The notes under the pieces: model-generated
Databases searched by the model: none
Seen by the model: the letters and a program-made list of their open reading frames with translations, nothing else
What the model was told of the DNA's origin: nothing
Source: Symsagittifera roscoffensis
Lineage: Eukaryota > Xenacoelomorpha > Acoela > Convolutidae
Length of the DNA stretch: 64,000 nucleotides
Direction: 5' to 3'
NCBI RefSeq assembly: GCF_963678635.1
Contig: NC_087065.1
Location: 45,758,381 to 45,822,380, forward strand
Translations under genes and position numbers: made by a program
Shown: piece by piece, positions 42,211-55,280 of the stretch
Numbering within the stretch: the stretch's first letter is position 1
How the letters are laid out: the number at the start of each line of letters is the position of its first letter

Positions 42211-44320
42211 AAAACTATCACACCTCGTAATTTCAATTCAGATTTTTTTGTTTTTCAAAATGATAAATTGTGTATGCAATCTTTTTTTTTTACTGTAGAA
42301 ATAAAATACGAAAAAAAAAACGAATTGCATACAGAGCTCTTTAAGTTTTCAACAATTTCCACGGACTAGAAATTTTTGCCGTTGGCGGGCTCATCCCAAT
42401 ATATCAGAAAACGGACATTTATATACAAGGTGCAAATGACGTGTTCAAATTTTTCTTCTAAAGGCATCGTAATTTGACGATAGTTTTGTGTTTTTATTAT
42501 TTGATTTTAGTGGTTTCGAGGGTAACAATGATGTAACTTTTAACAATGGTTTTAATTTGATTTTTACTTAGCACAAGTAGCAGAACAATTTTGTAAATTT
42601 TAACAATGGTCTTGTTTTGAGCTTTTTTGTGCAATGAGTTATATCAGTAAAAAGATAATATGTTGCCCATGAAGTATTTACTATGTATATTAACTTATTT
42701 GTGAAGTCAAGCATTCATTTGCTGCCTGGTTATTTGATTTATTCAATCCAAGTTTTCTTTGAAGTACATAATTTTTGAAGCACTTGCGCATATCAGAATG
42801 AGGGCAAAAACTGCTAACTTGTAGCGTACTTACTAGGTGACTATTTGACAAGAAAAAAACGCAATAAATGAGTTGACTACTGAGATATAAAACCTAGACT
42901 AATAAGTACTCTTCAAGTTACCATTTTTTCCATTCATCCTGATAGCGCGCTTGTTTTTCTTCCGCCCAATTCAAGACACATCAAAAAACGTTCTAAAGCT
43001 ACAACTGTGAAATCATCAGTAAGTCAAATTAGTTTTTGTATGGATGCAAAACAAATTAAATACGACTCAAAATTTTACCGTTTGATATTTGATATTGTCC
43101 AAAATCTATAACTTTTCAACATCTTCTTTTCCCAAAAAACTTCAATATAGATCAAGGAACAGTCGGAATATTCAGGGCTTTGCCCTGATAAACGAGCATT
43201 ATTGTTTATCTGACACATTATCAAACAGATTAGTTCTTGAGCTTTATTTTACCTTTAAGTTCTTTTTTGAAAACTTCCAATTCATGACTTGGAGCAAAAC
43301 GCCGATTAGTTAAAGTTGACCTCGCTGAAACCTTTTATTGAATTGACTAAAAATAAAAATTCAAAAATATGTTCCCAGTAAAATCACGTATAACAACGCA
43401 GCTCCCGGTGACGAAAGAAATATGATGATTACGATCGGGTTGTCAATCCACTCGTCAAAGTATCTTCAAAGTGATGAGCTCATAACAAGACGTCACACAA
43501 AGCGACATCAACAATGGTTTTTAAGGCGCCGGTCTTTAACGCGCAGAGAAAAGGTAACACGCCTCTTAGAAAAATCCAGATAGAACAAATACTCGGTCGT
43601 ATTTTGAATTGGTAAACGAGAGATGGGTGCGGGATACAAGTCACCCGTTTCGATTAGACTCGGTAAAAATTGCTTACTAATCTCGTGTATCGATCAGTTA
43701 GTTTAGGTTCAAGAAAAAAGGTGAACGTCGCCGCAAAAGACCAAAAAATGCAAAGATCGCAAACAGGGGCCCAGTTTGGAACCATGACAAAACGCCGCAA
43801 TGAGGGCAACCTCAGAGGCAGTAAGCAACAGGGATCCGAAGGCAACTAACAAGAATCCCTTGGAACAGCAGCAAACCCGATACAATATGGATTGTTGGTG
43901 ATAGAGAGCCCAATGGCTAGTCAAACAAACAGAGTGGACCCATCTCAGGACACAAGTCAAAAGGCGGGATAGCAAAAAACTCCGGAAGTTTCAAGGTGAG
44001 AACAAAAAGAGAAAAGGTCCTGCCGTATTCAAGCTCAGGTTTGGGGTGCTTTGCAAATGGAGGTGATTCAGAGATGTGATTAGTAGAGCGCAAGTTTCTT
44101 TGGCCAGAAGAGAAAGTAGCTGTGCTAAAAAAAGTCTTAATACTGGACACATCAAAGATGGATACGCATAGTTTTTTTCGCACAATAATTTTACACAATA
44201 TTTGTGGAAAACTTTTGCCCGTAAAGCGCTAAATTAAGTACTGAAAACTAGTTTTTGTTGTATAAATCCAAATTTTTTTAGCCTTAATCTCTCAAGTAAT
44301 GAACGTCACTCGATCGCTTT
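42211..44320. other. Non-coding DNA with a fragment of the hairpin repeat
   Basis: No supported gene. A 42-base fragment at 43153-43194 (minus strand) keeps only the terminal module of the hairpin-ended repeat (TCAGGGC-AAA-GCCCTGA plus ATTCCGACTG). Overlapping minus ORFs at 43654-44198 have no recognisable domain. The GC content rises between 43400 and 44200 without an identifiable reason. Confidence 0.4.
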
Positions 44321-44325
44321 ACTAG

Positions 44326-44622
44326 TGTGATATTCCTTAACTGTAGCTAGCTTGTTGGAATAAAAGTAAAGCTTTAAACTGTTAATTTAGCTTTCTTAGC
44401 TGATGTTATCTGATTTTCCGTAGCTGAGATTAGTTACTTGATAAGCATACGGATGTATGACACACTGACTAATTCAACTGTACGGTTTTAGCACCACCGA
44501 ATGGCCTTGACCACAATTACATAATAATAGCATAATAATGTATAATTAACACATATGATAACTGCAGTTGCAGTAGCTTCCAAACTGTCCTCAAGGTTAC
44601 CTACTGCTAGCGCAGTACCACA
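44326..44622 (-). repeat. 3' LTR of copy B1
   Basis: Reads TGTGATATTCC...GCAGTACCACA on the plus strand, so it has TG...CA ends. The polypurine tract on the minus strand, TTGGGGGAA, abuts it at 44623-44632. Confidence 0.95.
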
Positions 44623-44810
44623 TTCCCCCAAGGACCAGGAAAATTTTATCAACTAAATACAAAATTTTATAAATAGATAACAATAGTAGAGTTTTCTACT
44701 CAGTTTTGTGATCCCATTGGTGATACGAGTTTTTAATGAATAGTTTTCTTTTCTTCTACTTTTCATTTTGCTGGTTTCTTGATTTCCAGAGGCACTTTCC
44801 ACTGATTCTT

Positions 44811-45245
44811 CTATGGATTTGTCGTGTCTAACGCATCATACCCAAATTTCTTTCGAAATAGGTGACGTTCAAGAAGCTTCAGTCGAGTTTTCATCGGTTT
44901 GTTCTTATCCATCTTCACATTAGCCAAACTGAATCTGTATTGCTCCAAGGCCATTTCGTTCAGGTCTGCAACCTCCTCGCCTGTACTAATACACTTCACC
45001 GAATGTTTCACCGGACTGACCAATCTTTAAAGCCCTTGATTTTTCGTAGCTCGCTTACTATACCTCACACTCATTCCAGTTTGTTCATCTACAATCGAGT
45101 CATCCGAGATCCCGGATGGAGAACAATGCTCGCCTGTTGACTCTGCTTGATTCTCAGCTCTAGATTTTACGATTTCTTCAGCTGTCCTTTGCAAACCTCT
45201 TGTCAATACTTGGTCTGCGAGACTTTGCCATTCCTCTGGGGCCAT
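44811..45245 (-). pseudogene. Pol C-terminal tail (copy B1)
   Basis: Two frames, 45245-45027 (MAPEEWQSLADQVL; RYSKRATKNQG) and 45023-44811 (VSPVKHSVKCI; ERHLFRKKFGYDALD), align with the single-frame tail 57955-58413 of B2. A one-base shift lies near 45025. The basic RRSSRxxK-type motif precedes KHSVK, as is common at the end of gypsy-type Pol. Confidence 0.6.
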
Positions 45246-45560
45246 GTCCTGATTTTGAAAGGCATTTAGAATTGAACTAGGGGAAGTATCTGAGTGATGC
45301 GTTTCCTCGATGGTTTAGTTTGAGTATGAGCCAAATTCCCCGAACTGCTTGGCTGATCTGATGGAATAATCGTTTCGAATTGATCTGACATTCGGACCTC
45401 TTCTGCTAATACTGCAGCTTTCTTTTTGTCCGATTTGCCTTTCGACTTTGTCGTTACCTCATTCTGTCTTTTTTCGTCTCCCCTAATGATTTGAGTGCCA
45501 CTTGATCTTGCGTTTTCGGTCCTATTGTCGTTGGACCACCGAGATTTGGCTTCGCCCGTT

Positions 45561-47428
45561 TCACTGCCAAATTAAGGCCTCCGCCGGTTGGTTTTTCCGA
45601 GACGTGACTACAGTCTCGCTATCCTGAAAAAGATCCCTTGTCTGTTTTCTCGATATGTTTTGGTCTTCATTCTCAGACTCCGTATCGTCGTTTTGCTCCG
45701 CATTTTTCTTTTGGTGCTTGCTCTTTGGTTCCTCCAGTGGACTTTTTGCTTTTCTCTTCTGGCACAATCCTTCCTGATGTGTATTCTTCGGAGAGCTTGC
45801 CACCTTTGCCAAATCACTTTTACGATAGACTGCTCCTGTAGCTGTTGTTACCGTCTTCGGCGAATCAGTTGTTACTTTTCCTTTGAAGGGTTTAGTCAGG
45901 GCCGCCCCACTTTTGCGCGTCTCATCCCTGCGAATGAGATTATGACTATTCCGTTCCGACCCCTTCGGTTTATCCTCGACAAATCTCTTCTCCCATGAAT
46001 ATAGGAGTTCCTTACGTAATTCCGGGTCGATAGTGCTAGTGGCATCCACTAGTTGTTGAAGATTTGGACCGTCGTATCTACGTCGTTCTGCGTTCCAGTT
46101 GGCGTTCGCTTCTAACAGTGTGCGGAAAATTCTTGCTCGATTCTTCTCCTGAGCTGACATATTCTCTTTTTTGAAAAGAGGGCTGACATCCCGACTCTTT
46201 TGACCCTTCTTTACGATTTTTAGAGAATCCCGAGATTGATCAATCCTCTTCTTTAACTGACTAGCCGTTAGCGACGATCTCTCCAGGTGCTGTTTATCTA
46301 AATGATCAGAAAATTTGACAAATTTATCTCGCATAATCTTAAACTCCGTTTTTGGTAATCTACCAAAATGTGCTTCAAACGGTGATCTCAGTATGGTTTT
46401 CTGTTTAATCCACTGCATGTCCCGAATTATTGTGCTAAGACATTATTTAATCAATTTTACATTCTCTTCAAAAAGCATCACCCCCAACCGCCTTTTTATA
46501 GTTTGTATTGTTCTTTCAACTAAACCACAACCACGATGGTCTCCCACCGGACAAAACTTTTGTTGTTTGATGTTGTTTTTCATGGCAGAATTTTTTCATT
46601 GCTTTTCCTTTGAACCCCGAGAATTGGTCAGTTTTTATCGATTCCAGGATTCCGTGCATATCTATGTACGAGCGTAGAAACTAAATGGTAGATTTCCCCC
46701 CGTTCATTTCGTTACTTTAACCGAAGGAAATTTTGAGAAACGCTCAATCGCTGTTAGCAAATAGATTTTCTTCCTCTTACAATTTTCTAAGGGCCCCGCG
46801 TAATCTAATTGAACCTCCTGCCCGGGTTGTGACAACAGCGGCAGTGGTTGCGAAGAATTTTTTGGTATAATATATTTTGCATTCTTACCGTAACGTGTAC
46901 ATTCTCTACACTCCTCCGCGATATTTACAATATCCTTGTGCATGTGGGGCCACCAAAAATAATTTGACAGATCCAGCAAGCCTCTTGCCCCGGATGGCCT
47001 TGATGAATTCGCTTCATAACTGCTGGTCGAAGTTGTATCGGAACTGCTAGCCGATTGTCTACTAGAGTGCAGGCGTCTACTACAGAAAGTCGAGTCCACA
47101 ATGGGTTCGTGTACGGGCCCATGAGTTCAAATCCAGCCCGATCCTTTCTTTCTATTACCCGACGTAAGCGATCCATCCACACATCTTCAGATATGAGTTC
47201 CGCCAATAGCGTTTTGTCAAAAAATTTAGACAAACTGAAGTTCCAAACATTGCTCATTTCTGCTAATGAGTCGTCCAGCTTCGTTTGACGTTTATTGATT
47301 CTTCGTGTTGGTTGAACCGCACTTACTTCGTCACTGTTATCGTCGTCCTCCGCGGTTAAGTCCACTTCGATGATGGATTTAGCAGAGGAAATTGAACGAG
47401 TACCTGATCTCGGACTACTAGTGATCAT
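45561..47428 (-). pseudogene. Integrase and following low-complexity region (copy B1)
   Basis: Frames 47428-46925 and 47099-46704 give the zinc-binding part (RIHQGHPGQ; WWPHMHKDIVNIAEECRECTRY) and the first catalytic Asp (LDYAGP). The segment 46700-46420 holds the remaining core in broken frames, including a readable VERTIQTIKRRLG with the probable catalytic Glu. 46418-45561 is an open 285-codon charged region (DKQHLERSSLTASQL onwards). The complete core matters because B2 lacks exactly this part. Confidence 0.7.
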
Positions 47429-47514
47429 CTGAGTTATCGCCTCCAGTTCTCTAATATTTCCCGTGAATTCCTTATCCTGGCTAACTATGTCATAAGGATA
47501 TCAAGTTTTTTTGT

Positions 47515-48491
47515 CTACACTGCGTTCTGATCCCACAATACTGCTCGTGCAGCAAAGTTATCCTCGTACAAACTGTCTGACCCCGATCTGTCCAGCGTTC
47601 CTCTCCTTATCCGGCATGTTCGATGGAAAGTAGTTTCCGTTATTTCTCCTTCCGTCAATTTGTCGCTCTCTTCCTGTGTCCTACAGTCTTCTATCCGCAC
47701 CATCTTCTTTTTCGTTTTTTCACTCTCCATCGCTGTTGAATTCTTGTCTTGATAATGAAATAAATCGACCGACTGAACTGCTCTCGTGCAATTGACAAAA
47801 GTGTTTAGATTCAACGCGTTATTAATAGGCAAAAAATTTGAATCGGACTTGTTCTCGTTCCGGTCGAGCTTTGTTCGGTTTTGACCGTTTTGTTGCTATG
47901 GCAACCATGCCTGGAATTCAACAACTTGTCTTCTCGTTTCTGTTTTTGAGAATGTTCTAGAAGATTTTCATTCTGATTTACAGAGTCAGTAGCATTTAGT
48001 CGACTGTACAAACAGTCGAGTGCTTTATGAAAACACTCAATTGAAGTAACAACAAATTTTTCAACTAATTTTGTTTCTGGCCACGGCTCTCTTGTTGGTT
48101 CTCTAGACAGATAATCAACGATCCCCATATCCTTTCCAGGAATATGCACGATTTTGAAATGGTATGGCAATAATCTATCCACCCGTCTCGTTAACCGCGA
48201 TTGATAGGTCTTATTAGAACGATTGCCTTCTAAGGCAGATGTTAATGCCTTATGGTCTGTAACTATTACAATTTCTTTTCCTAATAAGTAATGTTTGAAA
48301 CGATCAACTGCCCAAACTACCGCTAATAATTCGAGCTCATTAGTAGAATACTTTTTCTCCCAATTATTCAGGTAGCGCAAAGCAAATGAAATCGGTACCC
48401 AGTCGTTGTTTTTGGTTTGTTGTTCTAACGATGCCCCTAAACCACTATGACTTGCATCACATTTGACCCGAATTTCTTTGGCCGGGGTCAT
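47515..48491 (-). pseudogene. RNase H and linker (copy B1)
   Basis: 48491-47811 reads VKCDASHSGLGASLEQQ, ELELLAVVWAVDRFKHYLLG and TDHKALTSAL, so the RNase H catalytic Asp-Glu-Asp set is visible, followed by VDRLLPYHFKIVHIPGKDMG and DYLSREP, the usual RNase H-integrase connection. 47832-47515 continues the acidic linker in a shifted frame. Confidence 0.75.
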
Positions 48492-48534
48492 AGTAATTCA
48501 ATTTAGCGATGTTTGCAACTGCTTTTTTGATATC

Positions 48535-49641
48535 TTCGAAAATTTCTGTGTATTCAGTACCCCATACAAATTTCTTTACTGGGACTTACAAGTTTTTCAA
48601 TTTTTTCTTCTCATTATCCTCACGAAGTAATGGTCTAAGCTTATCTGTCAAATTAGCTGCATTTGGTATAAATTTCGAAAGATGATTAATACTACCTAGA
48701 GAGGATCTAAGTTGTTTAAGCGACCGAGGATGCTCTAACTTGAGTATTGCTTCCGTTTTTGTTATCTTCGGAGTAACTCCACTCTCTGAAAGTTTATGTC
48801 CGAGTCAATTCACTTCTGATTTAAAGAATTCACATTTCGATAGTTTCAGAGATAAGTTTTCCTAATCTAACTTCGTTAAGACGTCGGTTATGATTTTTTC
48901 ATGTTCTGACTCCGAACCCATTGAAACTATCAGTTTATCATCCAAAAAACAAAACGTGTTCCTTGCATTGTTCAATGTTCGATCCATTGCCTTTTGGAAT
49001 TCCGCTGGCATATCGGCCAACCTATAGAATCCAGTCAAAAAGCGATATGTACCCGTTGCTTTTCCCCCTACAATATTGAAATTACACTGCCTAGCAGTCT
49101 GCGGTGTCAGCTTCAACTGACTGTACGCATATTTCAAATCCAGCACAGTGAAGAACAAGGTACCTGCTGCTCGTGCAGTCACTATCTGACTGACTCCATC
49201 TAAGAGTTCCTCCACATTCGGCATTTGGTACTTGTTTTTGTACAATTGTCTATTGATAGGTTTGGCATCTAATGCCAACTTGATAGAATCATCTTTCTTC
49301 ACCGTTATAACAATAGAAGCAATAAAATAATCACTGGTACATTTATCTAACCTCTGAATGTGGCCTTCCAGCAGTAACTTTTCAATCTCCTTTTCAATTT
49401 TTCCTTGCACATGGATCGGTATTCTCCTCCCCTTTTCCTGAACCGGGCATAGAGTGTACTTGAACGTTGTGCTCACCACATGATGTATTGATCGTCCTTT
49501 CCTGTCGAACAATTCTTTGAATTCTCCATGGAACTTTTTTTTTCCATACCTCCGACTGTTCACACAGTAGTATATCAAAACGAGACTTTGTTTTTTGAGC
49601 AGGTCTCTGCGTGGTGGTGATACCGACTCTATTTTGCACAT
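48535..49641 (-). pseudogene. Reverse transcriptase (copy B1)
   Basis: 49641-48862 covers RT with motif A VLDLKYAYSQL and motif C FLDDKLIV intact. The usual GFYGLADMP reads GFYRLADMP, a Gly-to-Arg change. Thumb and connection segments continue to about 48535 with stops and shifts. Confidence 0.75.
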
Positions 49642-50056
49642 TTAGACCTATTATGCAACGTGTCTTCCGTTCAGTTATTAAAAACGTAGCATCAGGGACT
49701 TCCCAGCCAGCTGAGCGTATTTTAGCTTTCAGCGCACCCAATATTGCGATTGGTCTTTTATTATAGTCAACAAATTGTGCTGGCAAATTTAATTGTTATG
49801 CAGGTGTAAGCTGTATTTTTCCGGACGCGTCCAGTATTTGTTTTGCCACCGACCAGTTCAGAAATGAAATCGGGCTCCCTGTATCCACTGTCAGAATTAT
49901 GATTTGATTATCAATTCGAATTAGAGCCTTTAACGATTTCATCCTTTCTGATGTTGAATCTCGACGAATGTCAATTTTTTTCGCTTCAAGTTTGTTATTT
50001 CCAGTTTCACTTACTCTGTTCACCTTCACTTTCTCTTTGATGTATCGATTTATCAT
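49394..50056 (-). pseudogene. Protease region (copy B1)
   Basis: 50056-49796 contains ILTVDTGSPISFLNW with the Asp-Thr-Gly active site, and 49786-49394, in another frame, continues with RKTRCIIGLNVQ, the Ile-Ile-Gly region of retropepsins. One frameshift separates the two. Confidence 0.7.
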
Positions 50057-51121
50057 CCCCCTCTGACTATTGTTTCGTTCAATGCCCTAACCTCAAATTC
50101 CTCGCACGAGTCGAATGTTTGTGTCAAGTTACATTCCTCCTCCCAACTCTCTGTATTCTCAGTTATTTCATTGACCTGTTGTGATCGACACATCCGTGCA
50201 AAATGATTGGGTTTATTAAAGTTCTTGCATTGTTTTCCCATAGCAGCACAATTTTCTAAGTGTCCATCCACGAATGGTTTGCCACATCTATTACATTGTT
50301 TCCTATCATCTGTGTTATATTTGTTCGGTGCCCTACCGTCCGGCTGTTTCCGTCTATTTCGTTCACAATAAGGTCGTTTATTATTCTGATTCCTGTTACC
50401 CACCGCCATGATCGATTCCTGTTTGATTTTAATTTGAGAACTCGAATGCGTTACTGCTTGTGTAGTACCCAATGTTGACTTCTGAAATGCTTGAGTCGAT
50501 TGTTTACTCTGCTCAAATTTTATAGCACGTTTCAATACTTCATCAGGTGGTAACGTTTCAAACGTAAGTGTGTCCTCCAACGCTGGGCTTCTCATTTTTG
50601 AGATGAAGAGATCTCTGACTAGCTCATCTTCCAATGTGTCTAATGCCGTTTTGGCTGCTTGCGCAGTTAATGCGGCATGAAATGCCTCTAATGACTCTCC
50701 CGTTTCCTGTGATCTGTTGAATAACTTATAACGTTCATAAGTGATACTCTGGCATTTTTCGAAATTCTTCTTCGCTAGTCGGACCATTTCTTTAAATTCC
50801 AATTTCGAAATCTCAACATGAGGATTTTTTTTGCACAAATCGTTTCTTTCCTTCCGTTCCAAACGCAAGGAATAGCCTGGATACGAGTCGTTTTTGCACT
50901 TCGTTGTAGTAAATGTTGTGACCCACTTTAGGCCCTCTTTCTCTACTTTCTTCATTCTCTGCTGCTACTCGATCCCTTACCAGTGCTTCTCGAGCTGCCG
51001 TTGCAGCAGCGTTTTCACCTTCTCTAGGCGTTTCCGGACGTAGTTCTGGTTCCTCCAACACCGGTTTCGGATCCTCCAGAATTACTTCTGGGTTGACATT
51101 TTCTTTTACTGTTACAGCCAT
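50053..51121 (-). pseudogene. gag: Gag (copy B1)
   Basis: 51121-50813 and 50955-50053 overlap in different frames. The second includes a capsid-like stretch (YERYKLFNRSQETGESLEAF; FHAALTAQAAKTAL) and zinc-knuckle sequence CNRCGKPFVDGHLENC followed by CKNFNKPNHFARMC. In the second knuckle the second Cys is Phe, whereas B2 has the full CX2CX4HX4C. Nonfunctional. Confidence 0.7.
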
Positions 51122-51200
51122 CAGGAACTGATCAAATCATACCCTGAAATTCCAAGGTGGGTCGGAATTCCCATGTCAGTTCTGTTATCCTGAGCTAGAA

Positions 51201-51218
51201 CTCCTGCTGGCTGCGCCG
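51201..51218 (-). promoter_or_regulatory. Primer-binding site of copy B1
   Basis: On the minus strand the LTR end CACA is followed by CGGCGCAGCCAGCAGGAG, the same as the B2 site except that the first T is C. Complementary to a serine-type tRNA 3' end. Confidence 0.65.
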
Positions 51219-51515
51219 TGTGATTTTCCCTAACTGTAGCTATTTTGTTGGAATAAAAGTAAAGCTTTATACAGTTAATTTAGCTTTCTTAGCTGATGTT
51301 ATCTGAGTTTCCCTAGCTGAGATTAATTACTTGATAAGCATACGGATGTATGACACACTGACTAATTCAACTGTACGGTTTCAGCACCACCAAATGGCCT
51401 TGACCACAATTACATAATAATAGCATAATAATGTATAATTAACGCATATGATTACTGCAGTTGCAGTAGCTTCCAAACTGTCCTCAAGGTTACCTACTGC
51501 TAGCGCAGTACCACA
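51219..51515 (-). repeat. 5' LTR of copy B1
   Basis: 297 bp, TGTGATTTTCC...GCAGTACCACA on the plus strand, about 13 differences from the 3' LTR and no length change. Followed by the ACTAG duplication. Confidence 0.95.
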
Positions 51516-51520
51516 ACTAG

Positions 51521-53288
51521 CTAAAAATTTGAAAAAAACTCAAAAACTTCAGACCGGTTTATCTCAACAGTGGAATAATTTTTGAAACATTTTTAAAATT
51601 ATTCGGATCACGACTGAAAAGACTTGGGATCAATCCACTTTTTCCGATGATTGTTCGAAGTAATTTGCGTTGAAAACCAAAAAAAAAACGAAAAAGAAAA
51701 ATTAAACACCCGAATGCAAAGTTCTTCCCCATTTTCAAAAAATTGGAACAATTATTTTGAGAAATCATTTTCAAACCACGCAAATATGACTGACAAACCA
51801 ACGTGGCTTAAAAGTTTACTTACACATTTCAAACCAAATACCTAAGTTTTGATAGCGCTTTTTACCCGTTCCTGCTCCCAGAAATATCACTGCTACGCTT
51901 GTCATCAGTCTGTCTTTCTTGAGGATAAAATAGTATCTGGGATGGTAAGATTGCAAAGGGGTTTCATTAATCTGACTAGAGATGTTTTTTGGATCCTTTC
52001 TGAGCACCTTTAAATCAAGCTCCCCCTACTTTTCAGCACAATCAAGCTCTTTTTCAGTTCTCTTCTTTGAAGTTAGCAGCTAATAATCTCTTTGAAATGA
52101 ACACAAGAGGTTTCAATTGTTTGGTAATCAGCCCCGTGCTTTTGACTCCAGCTATCGGCTGTAATTCAAATTTTTCTATCGATGTAAATACTCCTTATCT
52201 GAATAGCGTTATTTTCGAGATGTTGTTAGTTTTCCGTCAAAGATTTGACATTGAATAAAGCATTAATTATTGGTTTTTATGACGTGACCACTGATTTTTT
52301 CTTGCATTTTCAGGTCTCTCTAGTTTTTTTTGCAAGGACATGACAGTGCTTTTTGCTGCCATTTTGTTAGAATTAACCCTTGGAAAGGCGTAGCTTAATA
52401 ACTGAAAACTGAATTTCAGTCTGAAGATGAAAAGGGTAAATGCTTATCATTGCGCCGATAGGGCAAAGGTGCAAAGGTGCTTTGAGCATATCTCAATAGC
52501 AGCCGATAGATGTTCGCTGACCTAACTTGGGATCTAAATGAGATTCTTAGCTTCCGAAGCGGCTTGTTACGAGTTGTCACCTATTACGATTAGTCGCAAA
52601 TTGCCAATTGCTGCCACATAGACGTTTTTTGGGGACCAAATAGCTGACATTGCCCCCTAAAGCGTTTTAATGAGGAAGATCTTACCGCGGTCCGCTTAGG
52701 GGATCTTAATTTGATCCAAAGTTTCCCATTTGAGGCCATATCAGATAAAAAAGTTCCTTACTTTCTTTCAGAGAAATATAAATTCTGTTTCTTCGAATGG
52801 TTTTCAGCTGCTTTCCTAGAAACAATTAATCCAAAGTAACAATCGACTGACACGAAACTTTAAGGAGGCCAACAACTGAATGCTTCCGATTACAAGCCCA
52901 GGAATCAGTTTTTACAATTGTTCTCTGAATTGATCGGTATTCTTATAGCACTTTTTCTGGATCGATACTGCAAGGGGAATTTCCTCCTTATTAATTTGAT
53001 CAGCACATCTAGCAGCACTCTGACGCAGAACAGATACCGACCTCAGAATATTTACCTCCCATTCAAAAGAAAGGCGGAAATAATTAGATCGAAAATAAAT
53101 ATCGGCCGCTTTTGACTAAATCAGTTTGGAGAAGTCAGTTCATTTCCAATTAGGGTGCGGAATTTGAAAAAAAAAATGCTCTTTTCCTTTGGATCAAACT
53201 TAACCTCTCATTCTAAGAGTACGTTTGACATCGATTAGCTGATCAAATTTGTCTCGTCTGTAGATTATTCTATAAGTCGCCTACAGAA
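51521..53288. other. Non-coding DNA with G/C-rich hairpin fragments
   Basis: No supported gene. Near 52567-52600 there is TTGTTACGAGTTGTCACC, related to the 17-bp unit at 34305. CCCCCTAAAGCG near 52652 and CGCTTAGGGGATCTTAA near 52700 form an imperfect inverted pair like those at 55721 and 56728. Confidence 0.4.
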
Positions 53289-53845
53289 TTATTGTTTCGA
53301 CTTTCTTACCGAAAGCAACGGAATATTTGTGCTCGAGGTGGGTTTTTTTTTCTTCAAACAAATTTCGGCTTTTTAACTAGCCATTTTTGACGGATTTTTA
53401 AAAAAAAATCATTCCAAAGGTATTGTTGTCCTGAGCTTAAATTTGAAAAAATATTTTACCTGTGATAATTTTTCGTAAAGTTATGGGGGTTTTAAGGTTG
53501 CCATTTTGGCCAATTTGGGACAATTTCCACGCAATACATTTCGCTCTATTAGAGCGTAAGCGGAGATTTAATCCGTCTTAGAAATCGTTCCAACTTGGTT
53601 GAAACGAGCTCATTTGCCCTAATTGATTTGTTACTAGTAGCAAAATATATCACTTTGTATTTTATATAGCGTGTGGGGGGTTGATTTTCACAAAAAATCC
53701 TAAATTAAAAAAATTTCTTTCTATTTTATTACTGCTCCATGGACCTTTTAGTTTTTTACTTGCTCCATTTAGTTTTTTACCGCTCCATGGACCTTAAAAG
53801 GTAGTCGAAACATTCAGGGCTTCGCCCTGATACGAGCAGTCTTGT
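53289..53845 (-). mobile_element. Hairpin-ended dispersed repeat, copy D
   Basis: Inverted relative to copies A-C and complete from TTATTGTTTCGACTTTC to GATACGAGCAGTCTTGT. The left hairpin CAGGGC-TTC-GCCCTG is perfect. A short local duplication of TTTAGTTTTTTAC with CTCCATGGACC lies at 53740-53800. Confidence 0.75.
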
Positions 53846-55080
53846 TAATTTTATTTCGGAATTAGCTATCAAAAGTTCATTTGATTATTTGTTGGTGAAA
53901 AATTATATGCCTGTTCTGTTTACCTCAAAACCAGCTTTTTTATTTAGCAGTTACACAAATCGGTAACTTACTTTATTGTGTTGTTGTTCACGAAAATGAA
54001 ACCAAAATAATAGGTCATGGAGACAAAATTAAATGGTACCATGTGAGATCCAAGAGGTCTAGTAGCGCATAACAAAAAGGTGATCTGGTCTTTTCTGTTA
54101 TGTCGCCCAAAATTATTAAACTGGTAATTGAGCTTCGGTTTTGATTTAAAACCCAGATTCATTTTTGCGGATATTGATTTTAGCCTATTCTATTCGAGCA
54201 TCATGATCAAGTTTTCAAAATAGCAAAACGATCAGTTTTTGGGCCGTATAACACAAAAGACTAAAATGTTCTTAACAACAGCTCGACCATAGTACAAGTT
54301 TTTTCTCCTCTCAAAACTGGCATGCATTGGCTCTGAAGGAAAGTTTCAGGGCCAGTCAGGCAAAAAAGGATAAAATTCACTTAGTTACTGGCACAAACTT
54401 TTTTTTCAGCAAATCCGATATGAGTAATTCCCGCAAAAAACGACACGCAAAACCTCAGGAAAACTAATTTTTTCTATTTTTACTCATCAGTGTTTTTAAT
54501 TCATCAGCAATTTCACATGATACTTATTAGTTGGTATTTTTTAGTATTTTTTGCAGTGTGTACAAATACGCTTTTGATTTTGTTCAAAAAAATACAAGAT
54601 TTTGTTCTTTTAAATGTTAGTTGGGCTTGAAATAATCATTTACAAAAATGTGCACACTTAGTTCATTTGAAAACGTTTTAATTTACAATATCACTAAAAA
54701 TTAAACTTTACAGCGAAAAATTAAAAAAGACATAATAATAATTATTTAATAAAGGTCGTTTCTGCGATTCGCAGAGGATCTATGAAAAGCTTTGCAGTCA
54801 ATGCACAGTAAGTTTCTCTTGTTTTCCCCACATTCTAGAGTTATTTTGTTGAGCGAGGATCTTTTTTGCCACTCAATGTCGTTTTTTTTTTCACTTGGCA
54901 GCATCATTGTAGCTGAAATTGCTCAGGCTGGAAGCTTGAGGTCAAGTGAGAGCTCGTCCTCACACACTATCATTGCCATGGCAGGGGATCAATTACACAA
55001 TCTGACAATCAGGAAATGAACGATCTGACAATCAGGAATCATTGATTCAACTCCTTCACCAGCTTAAGAGTCAACATATA
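53846..55080. other. Non-coding DNA
   Basis: No supported gene or clear repeat. Small ORFs at 53968-54162 and 54792-55019 show no domain. Confidence 0.4.
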
Positions 55081-55280
55081 GGCGCGCGCCAAACGTGCAA
55101 CTTTTTTAAATTAAAAACCGTCCGAAAACTGTCCAGAAACACAAAATTTTGGCCAAAATAGCGTCAAGATTTGGGAGAGCTCATAAGTTTAATTTGATCG
55201 ACTAAAAAGTCATAAAAAAATTGAAATTGTTTTTTTTTTTGAAAATCAGCTTCTCGCTCGAAATTTTAGATCCACCCTGG
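55081..55280. mobile_element. Truncated hAT MITE related to 9106-9530
   Basis: Shares GGCGCGCGCCAAA, the block TTGGGAGAGCTCA and the end TTAGATCCACCCTGG with the right half of the complete MITE. The left half is missing and the right terminus is eroded, so no duplication can be found. Confidence 0.6.

Larger units (their letters stand above)
44326..51515 (-). mobile_element. Family B Ty3/gypsy-type element, copy B1 (full length, decayed)
   Basis: 7,190 bp with 297-bp LTRs at both ends, flanked by the direct repeat ACTAG at 44321-44325 and 51516-51520. Coding order on the minus strand is Gag, protease, RT, RNase H, integrase, C-terminal tail. I count about 13 differences between the LTRs (~4.4%), and the coding region has many frameshifts, so it is older than B2. 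Confidence 0.95.

Noticed and set aside
43654-44198. Overlapping minus-strand ORFs of 63-93 codons
   Set aside because: Three overlapping frames without recognisable motifs; GC rise alone is not enough.
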